Shown here piece after piece: positions 1-9,111 of a stretch of 64,000 bases of DNA; positions within the stretch are counted from its first letter, which is position 1; each line of letters begins with the position of its first letter. The translations under genes and the position numbers were made by a program. Location: assembly GCF_014635045.1 (NCBI RefSeq), contig NZ_BMCF01000001.1:496001-560000 (forward strand), in the 5' to 3' direction. The notes below the pieces were generated by a model. That model had not been told where the DNA came from, searched no databases, and saw only the letters and a program-made list of their open reading frames with translations. The DNA is from Staphylococcus nepalensis (GTDB lineage Bacteria; Bacillota; Bacilli; Staphylococcales; Staphylococcaceae).

Positions 1-116
1 TTAAACAAATTGCTGCTCAATTCGTTTCAGGCGGTTTTCAAGAAAAATAACTACATTTTTAACCACTCTGTCTCAAAAATTTGCGTAATCATATCTTAAA
101 GTAAATACAAAAAACA

Positions 117-157
117 GGAACACGATATCCAATTTCATCAAATTGATATTGTGTTCC
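117..157 (-). terminator. Rho-independent terminator of the MFS permease gene
   Basis: Two arms of about 18 bases (117-135 and 140-157, one bulge) enclose a 4-base loop. On the minus strand the stem is followed by a run of T. It lies about 100 bases beyond the stop of the minus-strand permease gene. Confidence 0.75.
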
Positions 158-257
158 CGCTTTATATACCTTATTTAAAAATAAATAATCCAGTACCGTC
201 TCACTTCAATTACATATTTTTTGAATGCTAAAGCCTATCGCTTTAATTGGTTTATTT

Positions 258-1514
258 TTAATTATGCAAAACATCGGCCTTAGTGCGTGCACGTTCTTCT
301 GGTGTTTTTAAGAAACGTGTCATAATGGCGCTGGCAACATATAATCCAAATATCAAGTACATCATGCCTTGAACACCAATACTACTATAAAATAATGCTA
401 CTAAACCTGGACCAGCAAAAACGCAAAGACCTGCGCCTAAATTTAAAATTGCCATAGCTGGCCCTTTATCACCATCATGTACAAGTGACGGAACAAGTGC
501 AGAAATAGGAACAAACCCTGCTAAACACACACCCCATAAAAAGCCTACTGTACCAACAATAAAGACGTTGCCTGTAAATAATTCAGGTACAAAGTAAAGA
601 CCTAATGTAAATACTGCACACCCAATACCACCGATATAAGAAATTGTATTTTTCCAACCTATTTTATCGCTTAAAGCGCCAAATATGAGGTTAAATATGA
701 TATTAGCTATAAAAATTGTTCCCCAAATATTTAACCAAGTTGTTGTTGCAATGCCTTTAGACGCTAAATAAATTGGTAAGAATAATGGGAAGGCATATTG
801 TGCTGCTTGGTTAATTACTCTGACAACGCATGCCACTGCAACACGTGGTTCTCTTTTTAATATTGTGATACCTGCCAAAATCTCACTGATATGTTCTTTA
901 AACCCGTGCCCTTTTTCTTCAACTATGAACTGATCTCTATTGACAAATACAGCTAAAAACGTACCTAATAGCACCCAAACAATCGCAGTCCACAATGTAA
1001 AGAAATGACCGAATAATTGAATCGCTAACGAAGAATAGAATGATCCTAAGACGCTTAATCCCCCTGTAAATACAAACCAGAACCAACCTACAGCTGCACC
1101 TAATCTTTTTTGTGGAGAGCGGTAAGCCACCCACACTAAAAAGGAATAAGCAAATAGCGGGTAGCCAAAACCTCTTATAGCGTAAGATGGGATCATGATG
1201 TTGTAATCCATTGTCGGAATGGCAAATCCAACAAATATCACATGTCCAATAATATATAATCCCGTACCTAACAACATTACTTTTCTCGGGCCGATAATTT
1301 CAACCAACACACCTGATAACCAAGAACCAATCGCTATCGTCACACCATAACATGTAGTCAAAATCGCTGTCTGTTGTACAGATAATCCATTTTCATGTAA
1401 ATATGGACTAATCCAAGCTAATTCTAACCCATCGCCCATCATAAAAATCAATACACCAATATACCCCCATAACAAAGTTGGTGGCATACCTATTTTAGTC
1501 AGTTTATCACTCAT
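258..1514 (-). CDS. MFS polyol/sugar-acid permease, RbtT/DalT/CsbX family
   Basis: A 418-residue, 12-helix major facilitator permease. The N-terminal motif MGDGLELAWISPYL, then SWLSGVLVEIIGPRK and the block RGFGYPLFAYSFLVW, are characteristic of the CsbX/ribitol/arabinitol permease family, so a polyol or related sugar acid is the likely substrate; the exact one cannot be read from the sequence. I chose the ATG at 1514 over the GTG at 1523 because an AAGGGG ribosome site sits 8 bases upstream of it. A perfect catabolite-response element lies about 70 bases upstream, predicting CcpA control. It diverges from the lactate-permease paralogue. No polyol dehydrogenase or kinase is adjacent inside the window. 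Confidence 0.85.
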   Translation of the reverse strand: MSDKLTKIGMPPTLLWGYIGVLIFMMGDGLELAWISPYLHENGLSVQQTAILTTCYGVTIAIGSWLSGVLVEIIGPRKVMLLGTGLYIIGHVIFVGFAIPTMDYNIMIPSYAIRGFGYPLFAYSFLVWVAYRSPQKRLGAAVGWFWFVFTGGLSVLGSFYSSLAIQLFGHFFTLWTAIVWVLLGTFLAVFVNRDQFIVEEKGHGFKEHISEILAGITILKREPRVAVACVVRVINQAAQYAFPLFLPIYLASKGIATTTWLNIWGTIFIANIIFNLIFGALSDKIGWKNTISYIGGIGCAVFTLGLYFVPELFTGNVFIVGTVGFLWGVCLAGFVPISALVPSLVHDGDKGPAMAILNLGAGLCVFAGPGLVALFYSSIGVQGMMYLIFGLYVASAIMTRFLKTPEERARTKADVLHN

Positions 1515-1581
1515 TTCACACACCCCTTATATAAAACATCCAATCATTTATATATATTGGATTATCTAAAATTAAAATACT

Positions 1582-1595
1582 TGGAAACGCTTTCA
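1582..1595. promoter_or_regulatory. cre site (CcpA operator), MFS permease side
   Basis: TGGAAACGCTTTCA matches the Gram-positive cre consensus TGNAANCGNTNNCA at every defined base. It lies about 70 bases upstream of the permease start, a position suited to catabolite repression. Confidence 0.75.
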
Positions 1596-1790
1596 AATAT
1601 TATCATTATATTATTACATTTTTTCTATTAATGCAAATTTATTTTCGTTTGTTTTCGTTTATGAATAAATGATTTTCGAATTACGAAAATATCGTTTTAT
1701 GTCATAGATTAAATACAAAGATACCAATATCTATGCTATCTAAATTGAAATATAAATAATATATTTTTTATAAACAATTGAAAATTCTAT

Positions 1791-1804
1791 TGAAAACGGT
1801 TACA
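1791..1804. promoter_or_regulatory. cre site (CcpA operator), lactate-permease side
   Basis: TGAAAACGGTTACA matches TGNAANCGNTNNCA at every defined base, about 70 bases upstream of the chosen start of the plus-strand permease. Catabolite repression of a lactate carrier would be expected physiology. Confidence 0.7.
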
Positions 1805-1873
1805 ATGTATATTATTTAGTCATCATATGACTAGATGATTATTGATTATATGAATAAGGGAGTTTTATATAAA

Positions 1874-3463
1874 ATGATGTTATTAGTCGCTTTCAGTGCA
1901 GTAATTGTACCTTTTATATTTCTAGTACTTTTACGCATGTCTGCTTTAAAAGGAATGATTATTAGTGCTGTCGTAGTTACTGTTTTAGGGATATTTGTAT
2001 GGGGGATGCAAGGTAATGTTGTAATAGCTTCTATACTTCAAGGTACACACAAAACCTTAACTATTCTTTATATTTTATTTGGCGCGCTTGTTTTGCTCAA
2101 TACATTGCGTCAAACAGGTGCAGTCAATCGCATAAATGCAGGTTTTAAAAAAATCTCTCCAGATATGCGTGTACAAGTTATCATCGTTGCCTTCTTATTT
2201 GGTTCACTTATTGAAGGTGCATCAGGATTTGGAACACCTGCTATGGTAACAGCACCATTACTGGTCGCTTTAGGTTTTAGACCTATAGTTGCTGTCGCTA
2301 CTGCTTTAATCGCTGATAGTATTGCTGTTTCTTTCGGAGCTGTAGGGACGCCAGTTATTGTAGGATTAAGTACTTTAAAAGAAGCAAATCAAGCTTTTTT
2401 CCATTCTACTGCTGAACAAATCACGATACTAGACTTACTAAGTGGTATCTTTATACCTATTATCGTTATTGCTACAATGGTTATTTTCTTTGGTAAAAAT
2501 AAAAAATTAAAATCTATCATTGAAATGCTACCATGGTTAGCATTAATTGGTATTGTATACGCTGTTTCTGCATTTATATATGCACATATCTTTGGTGCAG
2601 AGTTTGTAGCTATATTAGGCTCGTTAACAGGACTTGTTATAGCGGTATTAACAGCAAGTAAAGGTTGGCTATTGCCTAAAACAATTTGGAGAGACGCTGC
2701 GGATGAAACTTACGAAGCTGATGTGAATGAACACTCTATGAGTTTGTTAACAGCTTGGGCGCCATACGTAATGGTTGTTATTTTACTTCTATTAACAAGA
2801 ACCATACCAAGTATTGAATATGTCACAACGCATTTTCTTGATTTTTCTTGGAATAATATTTTAAATTTCTCAGAAATATCATCTGAATGGCAGTTCCTTT
2901 ATTCACCAGGTACGATTCTAATTTTATCTGCACTTTTTGCAATTTTAGTTCAAAGAAAATCCTTTAAAAATATGGCCAATGCAAGTAAAGAATCATTAGC
3001 TACCATTAAAATCACAGGTATCACGCTCGTCGCTACGCTTGCGATGGTACATGTTTTTATCAATTCTGGTATTAATATCAATGATTTGAATAGTATGCCA
3101 GAATATATTGCCCAAAATATGGCTGCCACTTTAGGGCCAATTTGGTTATTTGTAGCTCCATTCTTAGGTGCACTAGGTTCATTCATTACTGGTAGTGCAA
3201 CTGTTTCAACGTTGACTTTTTCACCTATCCAGATGAATATAGCAAATTCCATTGGCGCTGACCCATTTATTGTCTTAGCAGCACAGATTATTGGCGCTGC
3301 TGCTGGAAATATGATTTGTGTGCATAACGTAGTCGCTGTTTGTGCCGTTGTAAATATGCCAGGCAAGGAAGGCAGCGTTATTAGAAAAACATTAGGTCCT
3401 GCGTTAATTTACTGTATATTAGCCGGTATAAGCGCTTATTTGATTGCTCTACTCTTCACGTAA
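1874..3463 (+). CDS. L-lactate permease family transporter (LctP/LldP-like)
   Basis: A hydrophobic, multi-pass protein of 529 residues from the chosen start. Family motifs include GSLIEGASGFGTPAMV, AVGTPVIVG and the C-terminal half GALGSFITGSATVST followed by QIIGAAAGNMICVHNVVAVCA, all typical of the lactate/glycolate proton symporter family. It appears to be a divergent paralogue of the usual staphylococcal LctP, so glycolate or another 2-hydroxy acid is also possible. The ATG at 1874 has an AAGGGAG site upstream; an in-frame ATG at 1835 has none. A cre site precedes it and a strong hairpin follows. Confidence 0.85.
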   Translation: MMLLVAFSAVIVPFIFLVLLRMSALKGMIISAVVVTVLGIFVWGMQGNVVIASILQGTHKTLTILYILFGALVLLNTLRQTGAVNRINAGFKKISPDMRVQVIIVAFLFGSLIEGASGFGTPAMVTAPLLVALGFRPIVAVATALIADSIAVSFGAVGTPVIVGLSTLKEANQAFFHSTAEQITILDLLSGIFIPIIVIATMVIFFGKNKKLKSIIEMLPWLALIGIVYAVSAFIYAHIFGAEFVAILGSLTGLVIAVLTASKGWLLPKTIWRDAADETYEADVNEHSMSLLTAWAPYVMVVILLLLTRTIPSIEYVTTHFLDFSWNNILNFSEISSEWQFLYSPGTILILSALFAILVQRKSFKNMANASKESLATIKITGITLVATLAMVHVFINSGININDLNSMPEYIAQNMAATLGPIWLFVAPFLGALGSFITGSATVSTLTFSPIQMNIANSIGADPFIVLAAQIIGAAAGNMICVHNVVAVCAVVNMPGKEGSVIRKTLGPALIYCILAGISAYLIALLFT

Positions 3464-3504
3464 TATAAAGACAGCGCAACGTCTAGAATATAAATTCCAA
3501 AATT

Positions 3505-3535
3505 CAGCCCCCAAAAGATTTCTTTTTGGGGGCTG
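3505..3535 (+). terminator. Terminator after the lactate permease gene
   Basis: A GC-rich stem (CAGCCCCCAAAAGA paired with TCTTTTTGGGGGCTG) with a tiny loop, 42 bases after the stop codon and followed by a T-rich stretch. The remaining bases to 3760 show no gene. Confidence 0.8.
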
Positions 3536-3760
3536 TTTCATATAAATGCTTCGTGTTGTTTTGCTTCATTGATACGAACATATTTTGAGTTTGTAGTCTC
3601 AAGACGTTAGCTATTCATGCAAGCTTGTCGCAAGCAATATTATGTTTACATATAATTGCCATAGATTTCTACTATAAATCCAACATTTTTATAGGCAATT
3701 TCACAAATATAGATTTAAATTTAGTCTATTTTTGTTTTTAATGTGGTGTTGCTTTTTACA

Positions 3761-4780
3761 TTAAAAAGCAATCATCACTTTAGAAGATAATCGTGAATTG
3801 GCTGCTACTTCAAACGCTTCTTTATATGCTTCAATATGATAGGTTTGAGTCACCACATTTCCAATTTTTTCATTTTTTTCTAATACTTTTAATGCGTCTT
3901 CTATTTCACTATTAAATCTATAACAGCCACGATATGTAGCTTGTTTAATATTAATAGGGCTTAAGTTAATCGGTGCTGCTTTATCTTGTAAATTACCAAC
4001 TTGTATAATAACGCCACCAATATTTACGGCTTTAAATGCTGTTGATATAGCTGGTGTTGCACCCGAACATTCTAATATGACATCATATTGGTCTTCAGGT
4101 ACATCATTTTCCTTAATATTTAGTGTTTTGATATCTCCCATATCTTTTGCACGTGATAATGGTTCTTCTAACATATCTGTAATCGTAACACTTTTAGCAC
4201 CTAATGTATAAGCAGCACCTGCAGCAAGTAAACCAATCGGCCCTGCGCCAGAAACCAGTACAGATTTATCTTTTACTCCGCCTGCTAAATTAATAGCGTG
4301 CATACCTACACTAAGTGGTTCAGCCAATGCTCCTAGCTTTAACGATACCTTATCAGGCAAAGCTAATATTTGAGATTTATCGACCAACATTTTTTCAACC
4401 ATTGCACCTTGTTGGTGAGGTAAATATCTGGCAGATCCTAAATAAGCACCATTTGGCCAAACTTCAGGGTTATTTGGTAATCTTTCAATTTTTTCACCAT
4501 AAGTAGCTGGGTGCACTGTAACCTTAGTGCCTTTTGGTAAAGTTTCACCTTGATATTCCATATCTTCAAGTAATATGCCACTGAGCTCATGACCAGGTGT
4601 TAATGGTTCACGTATCACTGCTGGCCCACTAGCACCTTCTGCTAAATAATGTAAATCAGATCCACAAATACCCACGTACTTCACTTCAATCAATACTTTA
4701 GTATCATCTTCATGACTATTTAAAGTCTCAACATCTCTCAATTCGATATCTTCTTTTCCATTAATAAATACCGCTTTCAT
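3761..4780 (-). CDS. Zinc-dependent alcohol dehydrogenase, L-idonate 5-dehydrogenase type
   Basis: A medium-chain dehydrogenase of 339 residues. CGSDLHY and the GHE motif in LTPGHELSGIL form the catalytic zinc site, and SGAGPIGLLAAGAA is the Rossmann nucleotide loop. The usual four-cysteine structural zinc lobe is absent, which fits the L-idonate dehydrogenase branch. It probably oxidises a sugar acid such as L-idonate, or a polyol, with NAD(P). It follows a GntP permease by 22 bases and is surely co-transcribed with it. The start could be the GTG at 4786 or the ATG at 4780; the ATG gives the better spacing to AAAGGAG. Confidence 0.75.
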   Translation of the reverse strand: MKAVFINGKEDIELRDVETLNSHEDDTKVLIEVKYVGICGSDLHYLAEGASGPAVIREPLTPGHELSGILLEDMEYQGETLPKGTKVTVHPATYGEKIERLPNNPEVWPNGAYLGSARYLPHQQGAMVEKMLVDKSQILALPDKVSLKLGALAEPLSVGMHAINLAGGVKDKSVLVSGAGPIGLLAAGAAYTLGAKSVTITDMLEEPLSRAKDMGDIKTLNIKENDVPEDQYDVILECSGATPAISTAFKAVNIGGVIIQVGNLQDKAAPINLSPINIKQATYRGCYRFNSEIEDALKVLEKNEKIGNVVTQTYHIEAYKEAFEVAANSRLSSKVMIAF

Positions 4781-4802
4781 ACTCACCTTACTCCTTTCAA
4801 CT

Positions 4803-6164
4803 TTATAACATTATATTTAAAAGTAATACAAATACTAATCCACAAACTGAAATGGCCGTTTCTAATACAGACCAAGTTAAAAATGTCTCTTTCACAGTTA
4901 AACCGAAATATTCTTTGAAAATCCAAAATCCTGTGTCATTAACATGTGAAAAAATGATACTACCTGCCCCGATTGCAAGTGTGACCAATGCTAAATTCGC
5001 ATCTGTTGCTTGTAGTAATGGTAATACAATACCCGTCGTAGATATTGCTGCAACTGTAGCTGATCCTTGTGCAATACGTAACAATGAAGAAACAATCCAC
5101 GCTAATAATATGGGAGACATACTAGAACCGACAAACATATGTTCAATTGTCTTACCTACACCGCCATCTATTAAAACTTCTTTAAATGAGCCGCCTGCGC
5201 CTAAAATCAGTATCATCATACCTATCGGGATAATTGCAGAAGACGCACTATCCATCACTTGATTCATCGTTCTTCTTCTACGTACTCCCATTGAATAAAT
5301 AGCAAATAATAATGAAATTAACATTGCTACAGGAGCGTTACCTATAAAATAAACAACACTTTCAAATTGATTTGTAGCACCATCTTGATGTCCTGTTATC
5401 ATTTGAACAATAGTTGCAAACAACATCAAAATGACCGGTAATAATGCTGTAAACACACTAATACCAAAGCCTGGTTTTTCTTTTTCATTTATTGGAATTT
5501 CAGAAATAATATTGGACATATCTACTTCTTTTTTAAAAGCACTTGGCGATAATTTAGGTAACATATGTATCAATAAACCTCCTACAATGACAACTGTAGG
5601 GATAGCAATGATAATACCATATAATAATACTTCACCTAAATTAGCATTCAATTCTTTAGCAATAACAACTGGACCTGGATGTGGCGGTAAAAAACCGTGC
5701 GTGACAGATAAAGCAATCGCCATTGGAATACCAATTTTCATATGAGAAACACCCAATCGCTTAGCTATCGTAAACGCCAATGGAATTAATAATACAAGTC
5801 CTACTTCAAAGAACAGCGCAATACCTATAATAAATGAAGCTAAAATCATAGCCCATTTGATGTATTTTTCACCAAACTTATCAATAAGCGTGTCAGCAAT
5901 ACGATTCGCGCCCCCGCCATCTGCAATAAGTTTTCCCAAAATAGCACCTAGACCAAATATAATAGCAACACTACCTAAAGTGTTTCCCATCCCTTTTTCA
6001 ACGGTTTCTATAATTTTGTCTAATGGCATACCTAAAATAACACCGGTGAAAATAGATGTAACAATTAATGCAATAAATGCATTTATCTTAAATTTAATAA
6101 TTAAAATCAAAAGTACAATAACACCTAAAACAACGCCTATAAGTGGCCAAAATTCCCCAAACAC
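4803..6164 (-). CDS. GntP-family gluconate/idonate:H+ symporter
   Basis: A 453-residue, multi-spanning member of the GntP family, recognised from GNTLGSVAIIFGLGAILGKL, the HGFLPPHPGPVVIA block and FSHVNDTGFWIFKEYFG near the C terminus. It should import gluconate, L-idonate or a ketogluconate with protons. It is the first gene of a two-gene operon with the dehydrogenase. Start is a GTG with GAGGGGAG 7 bases upstream. The divergent IclR gene and the paired sites at 6288-6324 make IclR and/or CcpA control likely. A paralogue lies at 21574-22911. Confidence 0.9.
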   Translation of the reverse strand: MFGEFWPLIGVVLGVIVLLILIIKFKINAFIALIVTSIFTGVILGMPLDKIIETVEKGMGNTLGSVAIIFGLGAILGKLIADGGGANRIADTLIDKFGEKYIKWAMILASFIIGIALFFEVGLVLLIPLAFTIAKRLGVSHMKIGIPMAIALSVTHGFLPPHPGPVVIAKELNANLGEVLLYGIIIAIPTVVIVGGLLIHMLPKLSPSAFKKEVDMSNIISEIPINEKEKPGFGISVFTALLPVILMLFATIVQMITGHQDGATNQFESVVYFIGNAPVAMLISLLFAIYSMGVRRRRTMNQVMDSASSAIIPIGMMILILGAGGSFKEVLIDGGVGKTIEHMFVGSSMSPILLAWIVSSLLRIAQGSATVAAISTTGIVLPLLQATDANLALVTLAIGAGSIIFSHVNDTGFWIFKEYFGLTVKETFLTWSVLETAISVCGLVFVLLLNIML

Positions 6165-6287
6165 CGAAACACTCCCCTCGTTTATTTATGATTAATATAT
6201 TATGATGGCATAAATTATTTGATGTTTATTCCACATTATGAAATGGTATATCATATAAAGGAATCAACTAACATTATAAAGGGATTA

Positions 6288-6301
6288 TGAAAACGTTGTC
6301 A
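6288..6301. promoter_or_regulatory. cre-like / candidate IclR operator, site 1
   Basis: TGAAAACGTTGTCA fits the cre consensus at every defined base and lies between the divergent GntP and IclR genes. Site 2 is 23 bases to the right with the same TGAAAACGTTGT core. Confidence 0.6.
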
Positions 6302-6310
6302 ATTCAATAT

Positions 6311-6329
6311 TGAAAACGTTGTTATTTTA
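6311..6329. promoter_or_regulatory. Candidate IclR operator, site 2
   Basis: TGAAAACGTTGTTATTTTA overlaps the leader just ahead of the iclR-type gene. Its last 15 bases are identical to part of the perfect palindrome upstream of the second GntP gene (22993-23007). Confidence 0.5.
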
Positions 6330-6341
6330 AGGAGGTAAATT

Positions 6342-7097
6342 ATGTCAAATGTGCAATCACTTGATCGTGCTTTAAATCTATTAGAATTGATTTCAAAATA
6401 TAGCCCAGTATCATTAAACCAACTCGTATCATTAAGCGGCCTATCTAAAACAACGATACACCGTTTAGTGCAAGCTTTAATTGAGAACAATTATGTAAAA
6501 AAAGATAACTTAACACATCAATATGAACTGACCTTTAAATTATTCCAATTAGGATATGCTAGCATACAAAATATTGATCACTTAAATATTGCTAAAAGTT
6601 TAATAAGTAAGCTTGCTATAGACGTTAAAGAAACGTGCCATTTAGTATTAGAAGATAAAAATGAAGTTTTATATATTGAGAAATTTATACCTGATGGGGC
6701 ACAACAAACAATGTCTTCTAAGATAGGGTTGCGTTCGCCTATGTATTGTACAGCTGTTGGAAAAGCCATTTTATCTACTTATAGTGACGAAGCGATTCAC
6801 AAGGTGTGGGATGCAACACAAATTAAAGCACATACCGAAAATACGATTACTAATGTAGAGGATTTAATGAGCGAAATAAAAATGATTCGCCAACAAGGTT
6901 ACGCGGAAGATAAAGAAGAAAATGAAACAGGGATTTTTTGTATTGGTACATATTTTGTAAACTTTAGAAATGAAGTTCAAGGTGCTATCAGTTTATCTTT
7001 TCCTACTGCTCAAATTTATAAAAAAGATTTTCTTATATCACAATTAAAAGCCACTGCTCAATCCATTTCAAAGCATTTAGGATTTATTGTAACTTAA
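6342..7097 (+). CDS. IclR-family transcriptional regulator
   Basis: A 251-residue regulator. The N-terminal winged helix (about residues 3-65, with VSLNQLVSLSGLSKTTIHRL as recognition region) precedes an IclR effector domain with motifs LRSPMYCTAVGKAIL and GYAEDKEENETGIFCIG. It diverges from the gntP-dehydrogenase operon, the usual arrangement for the local sugar-acid sensor. A strong AAGGAGG lies 5 bases before the ATG. Two related sites sit directly upstream, so autoregulation is probable. The ligand is unknown. Confidence 0.88.
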   Translation: MSNVQSLDRALNLLELISKYSPVSLNQLVSLSGLSKTTIHRLVQALIENNYVKKDNLTHQYELTFKLFQLGYASIQNIDHLNIAKSLISKLAIDVKETCHLVLEDKNEVLYIEKFIPDGAQQTMSSKIGLRSPMYCTAVGKAILSTYSDEAIHKVWDATQIKAHTENTITNVEDLMSEIKMIRQQGYAEDKEENETGIFCIGTYFVNFRNEVQGAISLSFPTAQIYKKDFLISQLKATAQSISKHLGFIVT

Positions 7098-7215
7098 AGG
7101 GCATTATTTCAAATAAACTTCTTATTATTATCATATTGATTATTATTTTGATAAAGTACAAGTAAATTATTTCTTATATTGATATGTAAACATGAGGATT
7201 GGGTGGGATTCGTTT

Positions 7216-7875
7216 ATGAAAATTGAAAGCATTAAATTATTCACTTCAGAATTAGCAGAGACATTCCAATTTTATGAAGAAACTTTAGAATGTCCCGTTC
7301 GTATGATTAATGAGGAGACTTTTGTGGTTGAAATTGGGGAGACACATTTGTATTTCCAACAATCTGACGAAGACGTCCAACCCTTCTACCACTTTGCAAT
7401 TGATATTCCTTACAACCATTTTTATGATATGAAACAACATTACCAAAATATTTTATTCTTGTTGATGGAAGATGGTGCACATGCCACTTATTTTGAGTCT
7501 TTCATTGCACATTCGTTTTATTTTCACGATCCATCGGGCAATGTTGTTGAACTGATAGCAAGAATCTCTAATATTACAGATGAGCCTGAATTCTCAAGGA
7601 TTAGTGAGATTGGATTCGTTTGTAATGAAGCAAATGAAGTGTTCGAAGCATTATCAAAGTATTATTTAAATACATATGAAAATCAGCCATTTATAGCAGA
7701 AGATTTGAATTTCATTGGAGACACCCGTGATGATAGCTTTATTTTACTTACTCCAGAAAATAATAAATGGTTATTTTCCGAAAAAATGTCTGAATCCTAT
7801 CCAATTACGATACAAACGTCAGAGTTTGAATTATCAATGGATCAACAAGATCAATGGCATTTAATTACTTTATAA
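7216..7875 (+). CDS. VOC (glyoxalase/dioxygenase) superfamily protein
   Basis: A 219-residue protein with two tandem beta-alpha-beta-beta-beta units. The first is complete (MKIESIKLFTSELAETFQFY through HDPSGNVVELIAR); the second (from about residue 125) is weaker. Glutamates and histidines suitable for a metal site are visible in the first unit (HFAIDI, HDPSGNVVEL). No substrate can be assigned. The ATG at 7216 has GGTGGG upstream, whereas the ATG at 7192 lacks a ribosome site. It is monocistronic and followed by a strong terminator. Confidence 0.7.
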   Translation: MKIESIKLFTSELAETFQFYEETLECPVRMINEETFVVEIGETHLYFQQSDEDVQPFYHFAIDIPYNHFYDMKQHYQNILFLLMEDGAHATYFESFIAHSFYFHDPSGNVVELIARISNITDEPEFSRISEIGFVCNEANEVFEALSKYYLNTYENQPFIAEDLNFIGDTRDDSFILLTPENNKWLFSEKMSESYPITIQTSEFELSMDQQDQWHLITL

Positions 7876-7887
7876 AACAGCCAAAAC

Positions 7888-7937
7888 AAGTGGGAGAAAG
7901 ATATCAAAAATCTTAAATTGATATTTTTCTCCCACTT
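7888..7937 (+). terminator. Terminator after the VOC gene
   Basis: Long hairpin: AAGTGGGAGAAAGATATCAA pairs with the 20 bases ending at 7937 (one bulge), then a T-run. It begins 13 bases after the stop codon. Confidence 0.85.
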
Positions 7938-8059
7938 TTTAATGATTATATGTTTAAAAAAGCTGATATAACAGTACACATTAACTGGGTCTGTCTACGT
8001 AAGACAAGCCCAATGTCAATCATATAGCTACTGTTTCATTTCTCAACTTCTTAAGCAAT

Positions 8060-8599
8060 CTATTCTTTAACTTGCGACTTGTCACTGACAAATTTCTTTA
8101 AAGTTTTATTTAAACCATCTCTTGCTTCTTGGTCATAATTATAACTACCATCATCATTTTGCGTGATATGCTTATCTAATATAAATCTGCCTTTATGAAT
8201 CGTATCCGCACCTAGTTCTTTAATAACCGGATCAAGACTGTATTGAATTGCTAATACATGCGCAAACGTACCGCCTAAAGCTAATGGCAACACTGTTTTA
8301 CCAGTAAACGCGCCACGTGGTAATAAATCTAAATATGTTTTGACTATGCCAGAATAAGCTGCTTTAAATACTGGTGATACAATAATGATGCCATCAGCAT
8401 CTTCAATTATTTTATGTGTCTGATTAATTGATTCATCGGAAAAATCTGCAGTAATTAACGCTTCTGCGTCTAACTGATGGACATGAATAATATCTGTATC
8501 AATACCTTCATCATCCAAATACTTTTCTGCGTAATCTATGACACCTGTAAGTCGTGATTTTACTTTATTGCCTCCAGCAATAATTGCTACTTTTGCCAA
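8060..8599 (-). CDS. NADPH-dependent FMN reductase family flavoprotein (SsuE/azoreductase-like)
   Basis: A 179-residue flavodoxin-fold protein. AKVAIIAGGNKVKSRLTGVI is the N-terminal phosphate-binding segment for FMN and VSPVFKAAYSGIVKTYLDLL is the conserved reductase motif. It should reduce FMN with NADPH, possibly feeding a monooxygenase or acting as a quinone or azo reductase. I place the start at a TTG (8599): AAAGGGGA lies 8 bases upstream, while the upstream ATG at 8632 has no ribosome site. It stands alone. Confidence 0.75.
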   Translation of the reverse strand: MAKVAIIAGGNKVKSRLTGVIDYAEKYLDDEGIDTDIIHVHQLDAEALITADFSDESINQTHKIIEDADGIIIVSPVFKAAYSGIVKTYLDLLPRGAFTGKTVLPLALGGTFAHVLAIQYSLDPVIKELGADTIHKGRFILDKHITQNDDGSYNYDQEARDGLNKTLKKFVSDKSQVKE

Positions 8600-9111
8600 T
8601 ATGATATTCCCCTTTCTAAATACATTTTTCATATAAATAGCTGACAGCTCAATTTATAATCATTATAAAATAACATTTAAATTCAAAAGCTTTATCCATA
8701 TCACTATTCCAAGCATGTTTCATGCTTCAGTCAATATATGAAAAACCAAATCGTCGAAACATAATTCCGCTTCTTATAGCGTATCATCAAAAATGGTTTT
8801 AATCATAGTAAATGACTCTAATTTTCAATTTATAATCTATTTTGCCTATTGTAGTTAAACTATTCACATTATAAATCACCATGATAACTATTACGATGTT
8901 ATTCCCATGGAAATAATCGCACCGCTATTCTAATCTACACAATCCATTCATTACTATTGCAAAAACGCTGTATACAAGCAATGCGACTATATTTTATTCT
9001 CTTTTCAATACAAATAAATTTATTATATTCTTTTTTAAAAAACCGTTTTACTTTAAAAAACATTTTTTATAGATGTATACTTTATTTAGTAATGCAAAGG
9101 AGTGATATGTA
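8600..9111. other. 512-base intergenic region, no gene seen
   Basis: AT-rich and free of convincing reading frames on both strands. It contains small inverted repeats at 8711-8727 (AAGCATG/CATGCTT, 3-base loop) and 8879-8910 (CCATGATAAC against GTTAT and CATGG). It probably holds the promoters of the two divergent genes; I cannot place them. Confidence 0.5.

Larger units (their letters stand above)
1515..1873. promoter_or_regulatory. Divergent control region with two cre sites and a TTTTCG repeat cluster
   Basis: 359 bases without a gene between two divergent permease genes. It holds two matches to the CcpA cre consensus (listed separately) and a cluster of TTTTCG hexamers at 1642, 1652 and 1673, with an inverted CGAAAA at 1684; the last pair forms a 19-base inverted repeat (1672-1690). 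The rest is AT-rich. I could not fix either promoter with confidence. Confidence 0.6.

Noticed and set aside
3..50. Possible 3' end of a plus-strand gene (KQIAAQFVSGGFQEK then stop).
   Set aside because: Only 15 codons are visible and a minus-strand frame over the same bases (ending at 1-3) looks equally protein-like. The upstream sequence is outside the window.
5857..6195. Long open frame antisense to the gntP gene, and similar ones at 21944, 49455 and 52139.
   Set aside because: Shadow frames of hydrophobic membrane or dehydrogenase genes; low-complexity composition and no ribosome sites.
8711..8910. Short dyads in the 8600-9111 intergenic region as a riboswitch or small RNA.
   Set aside because: Arms are short, no conserved riboswitch core or promoter-terminator pair is visible.
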